Positions 1 to 12,390 of a stretch of 64,000 nucleotides of DNA are shown here, piece after piece; the first letter of the stretch is position 1; the number at the start of each line of letters is the position of its first letter. Below the pieces are notes generated by a model. It did not search any database and was not told the origin of the DNA. It saw nothing but the letters and a program-made list of their open reading frames with translations. The position numbers were made by a program, and so were the translations under genes. Source of the DNA: Nymphaea colorata (lineage: Eukaryota > Streptophyta > Magnoliopsida > Nymphaeales > Nymphaeaceae); assembly GCF_008831285.2 (NCBI RefSeq), contig NC_045143.1, positions 4,287,503-4,351,502 on the forward strand, given 5' to 3'.

Positions 1-892
1 ATCAAATCCCTCACTATTCTCTTATATTTCATAAAACAAGTTATTTTTCCTCTACCTTACAGAATACACCTTATCCTAACTTTTGCCGTGCTCATAGCCA
101 ACGTTATCATATTATTTTCTGTCCTAATAAATCCGCCAAATGTCAGTACTTACCATGCCGAGCTTGCTTGATTTCTTTTAAAAGTTTACCGTATTTGAAT
201 AGGTTTGACCGACAGCTACACCCTCAACTAACTGTGACGATCACATTCGATACAAGTAGCAGTTGCCACTGGGAAAGCTTACCAGAGGTGAATTTAATGT
301 CATAATAAATATTAAACAACCAGCTCGCTCTAAATAGTGAATAAGTCAGAAGTCATAAAATAATATAATGGGTGACAAGTTGAGCACGTTGGTAAAAACC
401 GTATTTTTTTAGTCTTCTTTTTTGCAAATTTACTATTTTACGATTGAGAGAATATATTTCCAAATTATGGGAAAGATGGGAGAGTTGGGGAGCTTGAAAG
501 AAGACACCCTTCGTCTTCCTCTTAAACGTATAAACTCTTCCGTTCAAAGAAAAAGGCAAAGTTTCTTAGGCGTACTTGACTTGTTTTTATAATTTTTTTA
601 AAAATAAAAACCATACTTTTGATGAAAAATGATCAAATAAAGGCTTCATGTGAGAGTAAGGAGATTACTGCGGCTAAGTATGATGAAATAAAGACCATAC
701 TCTTGTGTGGCAGGTTGCCGCTACTCCATGCACCAGACTGTGTGAGACTAAGGAGATAATAACGGTCAATGGACAGTTCCCAGGACCAACTCTGTACGTG
801 AACAAGGGCGACACCGTCATCATCAACGCCTACAACCAAGCCAACTACTCTCTCACCATTCACTGGTAATTCACTACATACTCCACCGCTCT

Positions 893-935
893 CTTCTTCT
901 TCTTCTTCTTCTTCTTCTTCTTCTTCTTCTTCTTC
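893..935 (+). repeat. (TTC)n microsatellite in first visible intron of the laccase pseudogene
   Basis: About fourteen TTC units form an uninterrupted pyrimidine tract shortly after the donor site at 866. The intact paralogue has no such tract at the same place. Confidence 0.9.
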
Positions 936-1561
936 TACGCAAAAGCCTCAGCGGCATACTGCAGTAATACGTCATGTTATGCAAAGATAATTATGAGTTA
1001 CATGCGACGGATCAAACAGTTTCACTAGAGAGTGCCGGGGAAGGGTACTTTTCTTAGTTTCAAGTGAAGCTGCTTGAACATGTGTGTGTCCCTCTGCATG
1101 CGTGCATGCAAATTTTCCGGGATTGCACGTATCAACCACCTGACTGTGGAAATGGAGATTCAGTGGCAACGTGATCTGATTTTTTGAGAACTTGATGTGA
1201 AAATGTAGGCATGGCTTGAAGCAGCCCAGGAACCCGTGGTCAGACGGGACAGAGTATATCACCATGTGTGGTGTTCCACCGGGAAAGAACTTCACCTACA
1301 CTCTTCTCTTCACAACCGAGGAAGGCACCATCTGGTATCACGCTCACAGTGACTGGACTCGCGCCACAGTTCACGGAGCCATAGTCATCTACCCAAGGAT
1401 GGGAACCACTTATCCCTTCCCAAAGCCAGACAAGGAATATGTTGTTGTTTTAGGTACGTTTGGCTCCTTCGCTGAAATTATATTGATTTTCGCCTTTATT
1501 CTCTTCCTCTTCATTGAGATCCAGTAATCAGGCTGATGATCATCAAAAGTAAAAGTAAAAT

Positions 1562-1583
1562 TGTGTGTGTGTGTGTGTGTGTG
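1562..1583 (+). repeat. (TG)n microsatellite
   Basis: A short TG run lies in the intron after the exon that ends at 1453. A second, longer interrupted TG run followed by a G tract is at about 2112-2158 in the same intron. Confidence 0.85.
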
Positions 1584-4359
1584 CGTGCGTGTCATTATCA
1601 TGTTTTCAAATACGATCAGGGTGATGGTGTATCTTTCTTAATTTCAAAATGCATACTGATAAAAAGTCCAATGTAAGCATATATGACTTGGTAGATGCTG
1701 TGCCCATCTTAGCTAGGGGGACGGAATTCGATTGGGTAATCTTCACTCGTAAATTTTGTTCCAATTAGGAAATTAGTATATATAAAAAGAAGTTGATGCA
1801 ACCTTAAAAAGCTAGCTAGGATTAGGGCTGCATACGATAAAAAACAAAAACATCACTATCCTTCCAACTTACATAAAAGAGAGACCTCTGCATCCGCTAG
1901 TGATCAGAAGATCATGAGCTCTTCTTTGTTTTCATTGGCAGGTAGCGGCTGACACAAGGAATTGCAGACCAAACGACTATTACAAGTGTCCACCATGATT
2001 TTATTAATTAGCATAAAAGTTTGATGCATTTCTGATTGTTTTGATCATTAAAAAAAGTTGAACTCTTCTGAACTTCATGAGTAAATGATTGTAGCACACA
2101 TGTACATATGTCTGTGTGTGTGTGTGTGTATGTGTGTGTGTGTGTGTGTGGGGGGGGGTGCGCTGGGATGCACGAGAGGGCAACGACATCAAACTCAATT
2201 TGAATGCCTAGTGCCCTTCATAGTTTAACTGATCAGTATGCATCCACTTTGGATCCATTTTGTTACACAGAATTCAAGGGATTGAAATGTTTCCTTTCTT
2301 GTACAAACTATTTTAGGTGAATGGTGGAAAAGTGATGTGATGAATGTGTTGGTAGAAGCGTTGATTGGTGGCACTGATTTCAACATATCAGATGCTTACA
2401 CAATAAATGGCCAACCAGGTGACTTTTATGCATGCTCCCAATCAAGTAAGTAACTTGTCCCTCCTTAACGTTGTTGCTGGATGCTTATTGCTTGGGATTT
2501 ATATATCAAAATTTCAGTTTCAATTTCTTTTATTTAGCTACATCTTTTATATGCAATACAAGCGGCAGAAAGAAAGAAATTAAAATTGAACGCCCTTTTG
2601 TTATCTCATCAAAGCCTGAAGCACGCAGCTTTTAGCAACTTTTTCATTTATTAGGTTCAGCGTTTGCATGGACACAACATGGTTATTCCTTCAATTTCTT
2701 TCATTGGATGATTTGAATTTAATTCTGCTTCTGCAGACACAACACGGTTCGTTGTTGAGCATGGCAAAACATATCTTCTTCGTGTTGTCAATGCTGTAAT
2801 GAGCTTGGCACAGTTCTTCGGCATAGCCAATCACACACTCACAGTTGTTGGTAGAGATGGAGCCTACCTTAAACCGTTTGATAGAGAATTTGTCCTGGTA
2901 AACATAGCGCAGACAGTAGATATCCTTGTAACAGCAAACCAATCGCAAGGTCTCTATTATATGGCTGCCAGCCCTTACTCCACTGCACCAAAGAAAGCAA
3001 ACTATGATGCCACAAAAACAACAGCCATAGTTGAATATAATGGCAATAACTCCTCTCAGGCTTCACCAATATCCTTCCCATATCTTCCATACTACAATGA
3101 CACAACTGCAGCATATGAATATGAACTGAACCTGAGAAGCCTAGCATCAAAAGAACATCCCATTGATGTCCCAATGGAGATCGACACTAGATTAGCCTTC
3201 ACAATGTCCATGAATGAACTTGATTGCAACACTAGTGCCTGCATATTGGACTACAAGCTGGCTGCAAGTTTGAACAACATTTCTTTTGTCAATCCACATA
3301 TCGACATACTCGAGGCCTACTATCAAAGCATCAAGGGTGTTTACACGACTGATTTTCCAAGTTTCCCGCCGTATATGTTCAACTTTACGGAAGAAGATTA
3401 TCCAGATGAACTCGTATTTTCTACAAGTGGGACGAGGGTGAAGGTGCTGGAGTATAACTCATCAGTGGAGCTGGTTTTGCAGAACCAACTTAATCTTAGG
3501 GGATTATCACCCTGTTCATTTGCATGGCTATCATTTCTATGTGGTTGGACAAGGCCATGGGAACTTTGATCCAGAGAAAGACCCACTCAAATACAACTTG
3601 GTTGATCCTCCAGAGGAAAATACGGTTGGAGTCCCATTCAGTGGGTGGTCTGCTTTAAGATTCAGAGCAGATAATCCAGGTAGTTCAATTTTCTCCGTTT
3701 AATTTCCTTTCTGTATTCTTTCAAATCTCTCTCTCTCTCGTGACTTTTGATGTATTAAGTTAACAAGGACTCAAAATATGCTAGAACAAGTATTTTCATG
3801 TTTAAATGTGTTTTTCCTAACAATAAAAAAGGCTCAGAAGCATGATTATCAAATCAAGTTTTTTCTTGTAAAATTTATCCAAAACACTGAATGATCTATG
3901 TGTAAGAAGAAATAAAGAATGTCAATTTTTTTTGTGTGACCAGATAGGCCTTTGGTATGAACTGTCTACATCTTCCAACGGCCATATATGTATATATTTG
4001 CCTTGATCGTCAATTGGTAAATTTTTGCGTATAGGTGTATGGCTGCTTCATTGTCACTTGGAACGCCATTTCTCGTGGGGGATGACCACAGTGTTCATAG
4101 TAATGGATGGTGAAACAGATGAAGCCCGTCTTCTACCTCCACCGACAGGCATGCCCAAGTGCTCAGATGCGGGGCTCATGACCAAGCCCTTTGATCAACC
4201 TGACCAGCATGAAGGGGACGTGATATCTGAATGATTACTGCCAGTTGTGTCAAGATTTTGAAAAGCTCAGATGCAGTAGCAGATGTTGTTGGGTTGGATT
4301 CTCCAAGATTTGCATGATTCCTTTCTAGGAGGAACTGGAATATGATCAGTTCCCTAAGC

Positions 4360-4365
4360 AATAAA
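4360..4365 (+). terminator. putative polyadenylation signal of the laccase pseudogene
   Basis: An AATAAA hexamer lies 126 nt past the TGA stop at 4232-4234, in an AT-rich stretch. A second AATAAA-like word follows near 4439. This is a motif match only. Confidence 0.4.
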
Positions 4366-4942
4366 TGTATGAAGTTGAAAGGAATTTACCACACAATGTC
4401 CTATCATTGCTTATTTCCATTCCCTCAGTTCCCTTTGCAATAAAGGAATTTGCTCAATCCACTTTGTAATTTTTCAAATAACAGTTTTTCATTGCCTTCA
4501 AGTTTAAAATCGATTTCGTATTGAATGTCATCCCTAATTAGTGGAAATTGTGTTCCAGGTCACCGTTACGTATTATATATGTATATATATGTGTGTGTGA
4601 GAGAGAGTAGTGATTGGTAGAAACATAGACCCTTTAAATATGATATTCAAAATGCTCTTTTTTTTTTAAATATAACCTTACCAATATGATCTTGAGGATA
4701 GGCTGATGGAAATATATATTAAGTTGATCATTTTTGGGTGTTCGTAGTGTTTTTAGGATATGCTAAAATGAATGGCTCCCATAAATTATCATTTTCATAA
4801 TGAAAAATCAACAATTTTCATGAAAACAACTTTATTCAAAGCATGTTGGATCAAAATAGTTTCTACAAATATATTAAGATGTTTAAATTTAACTTAAAAT
4901 AAATTTTGAGCAAAGAATCACTTGGCAGCTCTGGGAATTGCA

Positions 4943-5240
4943 TCACATTCCCAGACCAACCCCACCATAGATCGCTCTGCGCTGTGGAGGTTCTGCTTTC
5001 ACCCGTCCCCACTTTAGCTTATCTTCTTCATTCTCTAATGATGTATTCCTTACCATGTGGCATATCCATGGGTTTCTTCGCTTGCGAAGATAACCATAAC
5101 CAAATTCCACGACAACCTGCTCCATCAGCACATCCCTCCGCTGACTATTATTAATCAAATTCTCTGCTTCAACAAGAAATGCCAAAACCGCAACTCTCAG
5201 CCCAGAAATGAACTAATTTCTTGCCATCTCCCAATTTACA
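4943..5240 (-). other. coding-like minus-strand remnant of unknown identity
   Basis: Read on the minus strand, an open frame of about 80-95 codons has a protein-like composition, with mixed charged and hydrophobic residues and words such as VVVEFGYGYL and RKRRNPW. A good splice-donor-like ATG|GTAAGG follows at about 5055. No start codon context, partner exon or family was recognised. It may be a stranded exon from a gene fragment carried by a transposon, or chance. Confidence 0.2.
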
Positions 5241-8200
5241 GCTAATTAAAGCCCACCTGATCATTTCCAAATAAACCATGATGCAATAAGGCTTACCCTC
5301 CAGTCCACAGACTTTTAACCTTCAGATAATTTGCAGATGTGAGCACTTATTGTAGGAGCACATCTCAACTAATACTTGTAAAATACATGGCAATCTGCAT
5401 TTGTTAGGCATTAATCGCCCTGATAATTTCATGCGAGAATGAGAAAGAAAGATGGCGTTTCCTTTAGCTATGCACATCTTGTACTTCTTTTGATTTTACT
5501 TCCTGAACCAGCTAGTCGAGAAACAGAGATATCCAGCTACTGATTAGAAAGCTGGAGACGACGGATGGAATGGCAATGTAACTTAAATTACAAAGAAATA
5601 TTGGAATTCGAGAACACAAAATGAGGAGTGATCAACATGAATAATTGCAAATCAGATCTAATGAAAAAGTGATTTCTCAAAACTAGCCGATCTGGGATCA
5701 ATTATCTACTTGATTACTGATCTAAGTGCTTTAAATTGTTTTTTATAAATCCAACCATACGGATGAACCTAGAACACAAGAAAATATAAGATTTAAAAAA
5801 GAAAACAATGAATTAATCTTATGTTCAAATCGGATTTGGCAAGCTGAGAAAACTGGCACCATTAATATTTAAAGTCTTACAAAATCTTGCTTATAAATAC
5901 TAATATTTTTCATGCTTCTTTTTGTCTTATAAATTTTGACATTTTGCATTTATTTACTTGTAATTGCATTTATTAGAAATTGCATGGCTTACCGAAAGCT
6001 GAATTTTTAGGAGTCCTAGACTCATATTTTTATCATAAATATACATGATATACACACGGAACGCTCCAAGTATCTTTCACTATTTTTACTTATTTTTACA
6101 CGTCAAATCTTCACCATAGTTCCATAGCTAGAAGCTCCACAACCAGAAACCTGGTTATATGTGCCATATTAATGCATAATTTTTAGTACACCAATATGAT
6201 TAATGACTAAAATGTCCTCAACTTACATTGAAAAGCAAAACTTTTTGTAAAGACAAAATTAAAGTTGAAAAAAAAATAAAAAAAACTGTAGAGGATTTTT
6301 TTAATAAATTACCTAAATGTCCTTCCCTCCTTTACTGTGCACGGTACGCTCGGGCGCACGTAACTTTCTCTCACGCAATGAATGGTAGAAATCTAAACGT
6401 GTGCCATGAAAGAAGACATCTCCTTCTAAACGCACGCTACCATAGATAGTTAGCTTGTCCTTTCTCTTTCTCTTTTTCTCACCAAAAGAGCTAACTGGTC
6501 GGGCCAGATTGTTGCCATGTATTGATTCCTGAGGGTGTTACTCACTAGATCTGTGGCACTGTTGAGAGGACTGTGGGATCCAAAAGAAAGATTAGAGGAA
6601 ACAAATTGGCAAGGAATTCCAGCAGTCTAGTCATGCCAGTTGGGTGAAGCTGACAAGCTCTGTGAGATCCAAATGAAAGATGGGAGAAAAACAGATTAGC
6701 AAGTGCAAAGACCAAGTATGGAATATGTAGAAAGAGGTAGAAGAAAATTTCCTTTCAAAAGAAAATTTATAACTTACCTCCTGCTTTTCTCCATAGCCAT
6801 TGAAATCGACACTGAAGTTTATACCATGGGATTCAAAGAGGCATGCTTCAGGGAAAGAAAATGGGAGATGGTTTAAAATTTGAAAGTCAGTTAACTGAGG
6901 AATTTAGAAAAAGTAGAAAATCGTTCCTAAATGCCAACAAGTCACAGACCAGTTATCTAGACTTGATTCTGCATGGATTATTCATAGCAGATTCAGTTGA
7001 CAGACCTTCTCACAGCCCCGAACAAGCTCTCCCAACGTCTTCATCCCCTCACTGATTTTTTCTTTCGTCGCATTCATTCACATATTAACAAGAAAATTTG
7101 GTTTCAGATTTAATTTTGTATTGGCTTGTCCTCTCCTTGCCCTCACAAGAACTGCGCGCCAACATGGTTTGACAATATTACTGGAAAGAAGCAAATGATC
7201 AGGGAACGGTTAGGAGTTTAAAGGACATTTAAACATCCGATTCAACAGATGTATCATCTCCAAACTGAACTCCAACAAGAAAAAAAATCATAACTAGCAT
7301 ATAGATGAAAAATGATTATGCTACCACTGCATGTATAACCAGTGAGAACTGCCTTACCATTAAAAATAAAATCAAGATGAATTAAAATTTCAGTCCAATG
7401 TGGGATAACTCAGATCTGCTAGTGCGCATGCAGATTGATGGCTGAGATCCAAAAATTATCCTAATTATCTGAATTCACCATTGTGTAGCACAGCCCCTTC
7501 ATTAATTATTTTATATAAATGGAAGTTATTGCATAAATAAAAATTTAATATTTTCCAAAGACGGAGCTTTTTAAAAAAAAAAATCAAGAAAAAGAAAAAA
7601 ATACGAAGAGGCCCTTAAACTAAAATCGGCTGATATAGGATTACAGAACAACTTTTTAAATGTAACAATTGGGCGTTCATGATTGTATCAAAATTCTCAA
7701 ATCACTGCCACTGAAAAAAAAAAATCAATCGAGAAAACTAATTTACACGGTTATCCCTCTCAAATTTTTTATTTTACGGCGAAGGTGCAAACTCACGCTT
7801 GACTTAACACTTTCTGAAATAGAATAAAAAATAACCAATTACATCACCATACAAACATATAGATCAAAACCAAACTAAAATCTGTTTTTTTTTTTAAGTG
7901 AGCATGCAAACACGAGTTTTATATGTCAATTTGTTGGGTGAAAAGGAAGAGTATTTCATTCTGCTATCTGACAAGAGGGACGTCACCCATCCCCCTATCC
8001 TTTTAAAATACCAAGTTCGTTTTTTATGTTGTGGGGTGACAATTCGGCTATGCTTCCACTTGCATATTAGTGTCTTTTTTTTTTTTTGCAGTATAAAAAG
8101 TTGTCTCGAGATTCGAAATTGAACTGGCTGCCTACCAACCATAGCCCTATTCAATTGTCCCAACAACCTAAGGGATAATGCTTTGATGTTAATTTTTTTC

Positions 8201-8424
8201 CACTTTCTGTATCAACAAACTAATGCATGTCATGAAAAATTTGGGCTATTACATGTCTTGATCTTAAGACTAATATTTTTGCTGCAAGGTGTGACAACAA
8301 AACTTAGACAAGTTGATGCCATACCATAGAAAAACCATCTTAGACAAACAGAATTTGTGAACACCTTGTTTGAGCATCTCAAATAACCCCTCTTTACATG
8401 TAAGTGTTTGTCTTAACTAAGGTC

Positions 8425-8880
8425 CTTCCTTAATTATATGAACTATTTTAGGTAGGTGGTGAAAAAGTAGGGGAAAAAGCTGATAGACAGCTGGTCACTA
8501 ATTTGAGTAGCAGGCATAAGCACTATATGTCAAAATTGTGAGGAAAGTCACACACACACTAGTTGACATGCAGAACAAGGAAAAGGAAAAGGGTTTCGGC
8601 TCTCATAAGTTTGGGGGACCTCCTCTCATCTACTCACCCGTCGGTACAAAGTGATGTAGTGAAAAGTGTTGGTAGATGCAATAATTGGTGGTTACCGATT
8701 CAATGAATCACACCATAAACGCCATCACGTGGCTTCCATGCACTTATGCTCTGAATCAAGTAATTTGCCCCACCTCGATGTTAATATACATTTGTCCCCC
8801 AGGGACTTATATAATCTTAGTTTGAATTTCTTTGATTTAGCAACCTTTTTCATATGTAATGCAAAATCTCATCTTTTTGG
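8425..8880 (+). pseudogene. relic of laccase exon 4 and flanking introns
   Basis: This stretch aligns with 2290-2575 of the laccase pseudogene: the intron end (…aactattttaggt), the exon core (gtgttggtaga, attggtgg), the donor side (gaatcaagtaa) and about 100 bp of following intron (tttgaatttctttgatttagc). The reading frame is destroyed by substitutions and small indels, and a 184-bp insertion splits the exon near its start. No other laccase exon is clear nearby, although the first bases after 8920 weakly resemble the sequence just before exon 5. It therefore looks like a third, much older laccase copy. Confidence 0.7.
8469..8652. mobile_element. 184-bp insertion in the laccase exon relic, possible small transposon
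   Basis: Compared with the paralogous exon, extra DNA begins after AAAGT (8464-8468) and the homologous exon resumes after a second AAAGT (8648-8652). This is the pattern of a 5-bp target-site duplication. No clear terminal inverted repeat or coding sequence is seen, so the class is undetermined. Confidence 0.4.
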
Positions 8881-9237
8881 TTCATGTATAAGTTTGTTTC
8901 AACGCATCTTTCCAATGATTCATTTGTTAGTTCAGATATAATCAGAATTGCACAGACTTCCTATAATTGAATTTGACCCCGAAGGAATATTTTTCACTGC
9001 AATCTTTTTCTCTTAGCCGCATATATATAAGTTCGGATGCGAACTAATCTGCTCGGATATACAAGTTGGGGCCACAAGTTGCTCATTTTAAATCTGATCA
9101 GTCTTACTTCCAAGTCGACTTGGCTTAAGCTATAAGGACCTTCTTTGTTTCTTTTGATCCTCTTTCGTTAGCTCATAACACTAGAGCTAGAAATTTTTTG
9201 TTAAAGGACACTAATATTTGGACTTGTAACTTTTAGG

Positions 9238-9405
9238 AGTAGTTTGGTAGTATAGACATTTTTGTAAGCATCTCATCTCATGAATCTGCTTTAAAGATTA
9301 AAGTAGATTAATGAAGCAATAGTTCTAGTGTTCAATAAATTTATCTTAAAAATTGAAACTGATTTATGAGACAATTACAAAGTGTTTCTACGGTCAAATG
9401 ACCTC
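9238..9405. mobile_element. foldback MITE relative (GTTTGGTAGTA ends)
   Basis: The left end (gtttggtagtatagacat, then tcatgaatctg) and the reverse complement of the right end (atttgaccgtagaaacactt, then tcataaatcag) match each other imperfectly over about 50 bp. The sequence also matches the foldback elements in the 42.8-43.5 kb array. It lies 0.5 kb upstream of the intact laccase. Confidence 0.5.
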
Positions 9406-9865
9406 TCTAATGTTTAAATAAGTAAATGATTATGAAATATTAATTCTGTGATTGAAATGTGTGCGAGTCAGGATGGACAATAACCTAAACAAGTTCACAT
9501 GTGCTTGCATTCTATCCTTGTCGTATGAATCGACATTTCACTTTCATGTCATGTCCACTTGCATGTCATGTCCATGTCCATGTTCTAGAAATCGACATTT
9601 CACTTTGATGTCAATTTAAGTTGACCAGCATAATGGTCACCGGTGACCGGTTGTTTTGCTGATGGCATGCACCCACCACGTGGTAAAAGGTGCAACCACC
9701 ACCACAGGGCAAAGGTCTGAGTGTGTATATGCGTTTATGTAACCATATTTGCATGCATATTTATGAGCACCTTATGTGGTCGACTATAGAGTGCACTTCC
9801 CCATGAAATCTGCAACTGAAGAAAAGACCGACCGTCTGAAGCTCGATCGCCGCATTGAAGTTCCT

Positions 9866-12348
9866 ATGCGAATGGAGTTGATCTTCTTCTTCTTCCTTCT
9901 TCTTTCGATTTTGAAGTTGCCCGTGAGGGCTACGACTCACTACCAAGACTTGGTTGTAAGTAGTTTAATTCCACACTCTTACTGATGCCTGGTTATAATT
10001 AGATTCTCGTCAAGCGAAGGGGGTAGTGGTACTAGTTTCGGAGTTTTACACTGTCAGGCAAGCGAAAATGTCTCTCGGGTGCAGTTTCTTCGAATCACAA
10101 TCACAAACTAAAAACTAACAAATCCATGTCCAGAAAGTGCTTCTAATGTGAATCATTTGTTGTTGCAGGTGGCTCCAACTCCATTCACAAGACTTTGTGA
10201 GACTAAGGCGATATTAACAGTCAATGGCCAGTTCCCCGGGCCTACTTTATACGTGAACAAGGGTGACACATTGGTAATCAATGCGTATAACCAGGCTCCC
10301 TATCCGGTCACCATCCATTGGTACCAATCGATGACGCTTTTACTTATTCAAACATTTCAGTTTCAGGTCTACCTTCTTCTCGTATGATAAAAAAGAAACA
10401 TTTTTTAATTAAGAAAAGAAACATTTTCTTATTAAAAAAAGACTTTTTTTATTTAAACTACCTAAAAACCATTTCAGATCTACCAACGATCTTGTGCACT
10501 GTGTGTTCGTAGAACTGGTGGAATTTTGTGAAGTCCTTTTGGTGCTCATGATTCTGCGACGTGACGGGATATTATTATGTTATTTCTGGTTCATCGATTG
10601 GCTAGACAAATGTATGTTATTTAACTGTTCAAGCGTTTACTTTATATTTGTAGCTCTTATAAGTAGTACTTTTAGAGAGATAGAGGCAAAATCCACGAAA
10701 GTTTTTTTTTTTTTTTTTGAAAACAACCCGCGTTTAAAGAAATAAACAAAAAATTATTTTCTCAGTCTAGAATTTCGAAGGGTAAATATCTTCATATCCT
10801 CTATTATTTTACCATGATCCTTGCTTTATATTTCTAGTTCCAAGTAGTACATTTAGAAAGATATATAGAGAGAAAGCTTCTTTATTTTATCCGAACAAAT
10901 TAAAGCTATTAATTTTTCTGAACCTAAAATTTCAAGGATGCATCTTCTAATGTTCTTTTACAATGAACAGGAACGGGAGAAAGCAGTCCATTGCATATGA
11001 CTAGTTTCCCAAATATATCTGAATCTAAAAAGGAAAGAACAGCTTTTATTCTTAGAGTTTTTATTAAAAAAATCAATGCTAATGCGCAATGAAGAGAAGC
11101 ATTGGATTAGTTGACATCTAGAACAGGTTTCAATTAGGCGTCGACACAGCTCTGACAGAGGAGAAATCTCTCAATCTGAGTGCCGAGAGTTCCTCATGTA
11201 GACCATAAAGAGTTTTGCAAACGGAAAAGAAGTCTCACTGCATACATACACTGCGACAGTGCGTAAGCATGTGGGTTGTGTGCTTTGTCCGCTCTGTAGC
11301 AGTGATAAGGAGACATCATCATCTTAATTTCTGATCGTCGGAAACTGTTGTTAATTGATGAAGGCACGGACTGAAGCAGCCGAGGAATCCGTGGTCGGAC
11401 GGTACGCAGCACATAACAATGTGCAGCGTTCAGTCAGGACAGAATTTCACCTACACTCTGCTCTTCAGCACCGAGGAAGGGACTATCTGGTATCATGCTC
11501 ACAGCGAGTGGACTCGTGCCACCGTTCATGGCGCCATCGTCGTCTACCCCAAGATCGGAACCACTTACCCGTTTCCAAAACCAGACAAGGAATTTGTTGT
11601 CGTCATAGGTACCACTTTTCATCTCCTTCTACCAGTTGCATTTTCAATTGAAAACGTCAATCAATCTTGCTGGATTAATGATCTGCAAACTCCAATGACA
11701 AACCGATTCGATTCACTAGCCGATTCAATTAAGGGTGCCAGTACTTATCAGCCTTTAACTATTCTTTTTAAATTTATATTTTAAGTATTTGGTTTCTTTA
11801 AATAATTTTTACATGCATTTCAAAAATAATTTTGACCTATTTAAAGACCGATTCAGCTGAATAAACCGATTCTCGGAATCCACAAACCTGGCGGCTCAGT
11901 TTATGAATCTACTTTTACAACATTGGATACTCAGTGACCAAAATTTACTCGGCGTTGTACTTTCGTTTGAATCAACTCATGAAAAGCACCGAAGCTGTAC
12001 GCTTATTATGGCTGTCATATACGGATTTCATTCATTTCATCGTGGAAAATGAAAATGACAAGCACCAACATTGGCTTCTAGATTTAGTTCGATTCAACAC
12101 CATTGATTATTTTGTTAAATTATCAATATTCATAAACGTTCTGTTTAAACCAATTTATGTGTTTCCTTTTTTTAACAATCAATATAATGATACGGTTTGT
12201 TAATTCATAACTGATACGGCTGAATTAGTCGATCAATTGACTGAAACTTCATGTGCGAAATAGAAAATAATGAAATGGTATAAAAACAATTCTGGTTTTC
12301 ATTTTTTTGAAGGTTAATATCATAATGTTGTCGTCCCTCCAAGGTATC

Positions 12349-12390
<42 letters not shown>

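Larger units (their letters stand above)
714..4234 (+). pseudogene. laccase (multicopper oxidase) paralogue, probably a pseudogene
   Basis: Five exons align one-to-one with exons 2-6 of the intact laccase downstream: 714-865, 1209-1453, 2317-2445, 2737-3679 and 4035-4234. All junctions have GT-AG borders, and the first two exons have exactly the same lengths as in the paralogue (152 and 245 nt). Copper-ligand motifs are all recognisable: HWHG across the first junction, WYHAHSDW, HPVHLHG near 3508-3528, and HCHLERH followed by WGM in the last exon. Two defects are seen. First, between the conserved ELVLQ codons and HPVHLHG there are 25 nt where the paralogue has 27, so the frame is lost and translation would stop at about 3569, before two of the four copper-ligand motifs. 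Second, no exon 1 with a signal peptide is visible in 1-713, although it could lie left of the window. Laccases oxidise phenolics such as monolignols in the apoplast; this copy probably cannot. A sequencing error at the frameshift is the main alternative. Confidence 0.85.
4235..8424. other. gene-poor spacer in the laccase cluster
   Basis: No convincing gene is seen. It holds a diverged copy (about 4740-4875) of the repeat that is tandem at 17.6-18.0 kb, a coding-like minus-strand remnant at about 4.95-5.24 kb (listed separately), and a degenerate local duplication of roughly 50 bp with an 89-bp period (about 6566-6615 and 6655-6705). The remainder is AT-rich with simple A/T runs. Confidence 0.6.

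Noticed and set aside
11434-11622. Minus-strand frame across laccase exon 3
   Set aside because: It is a shadow of the conserved exon that encodes the WYHAHSEW copper site on the plus strand.
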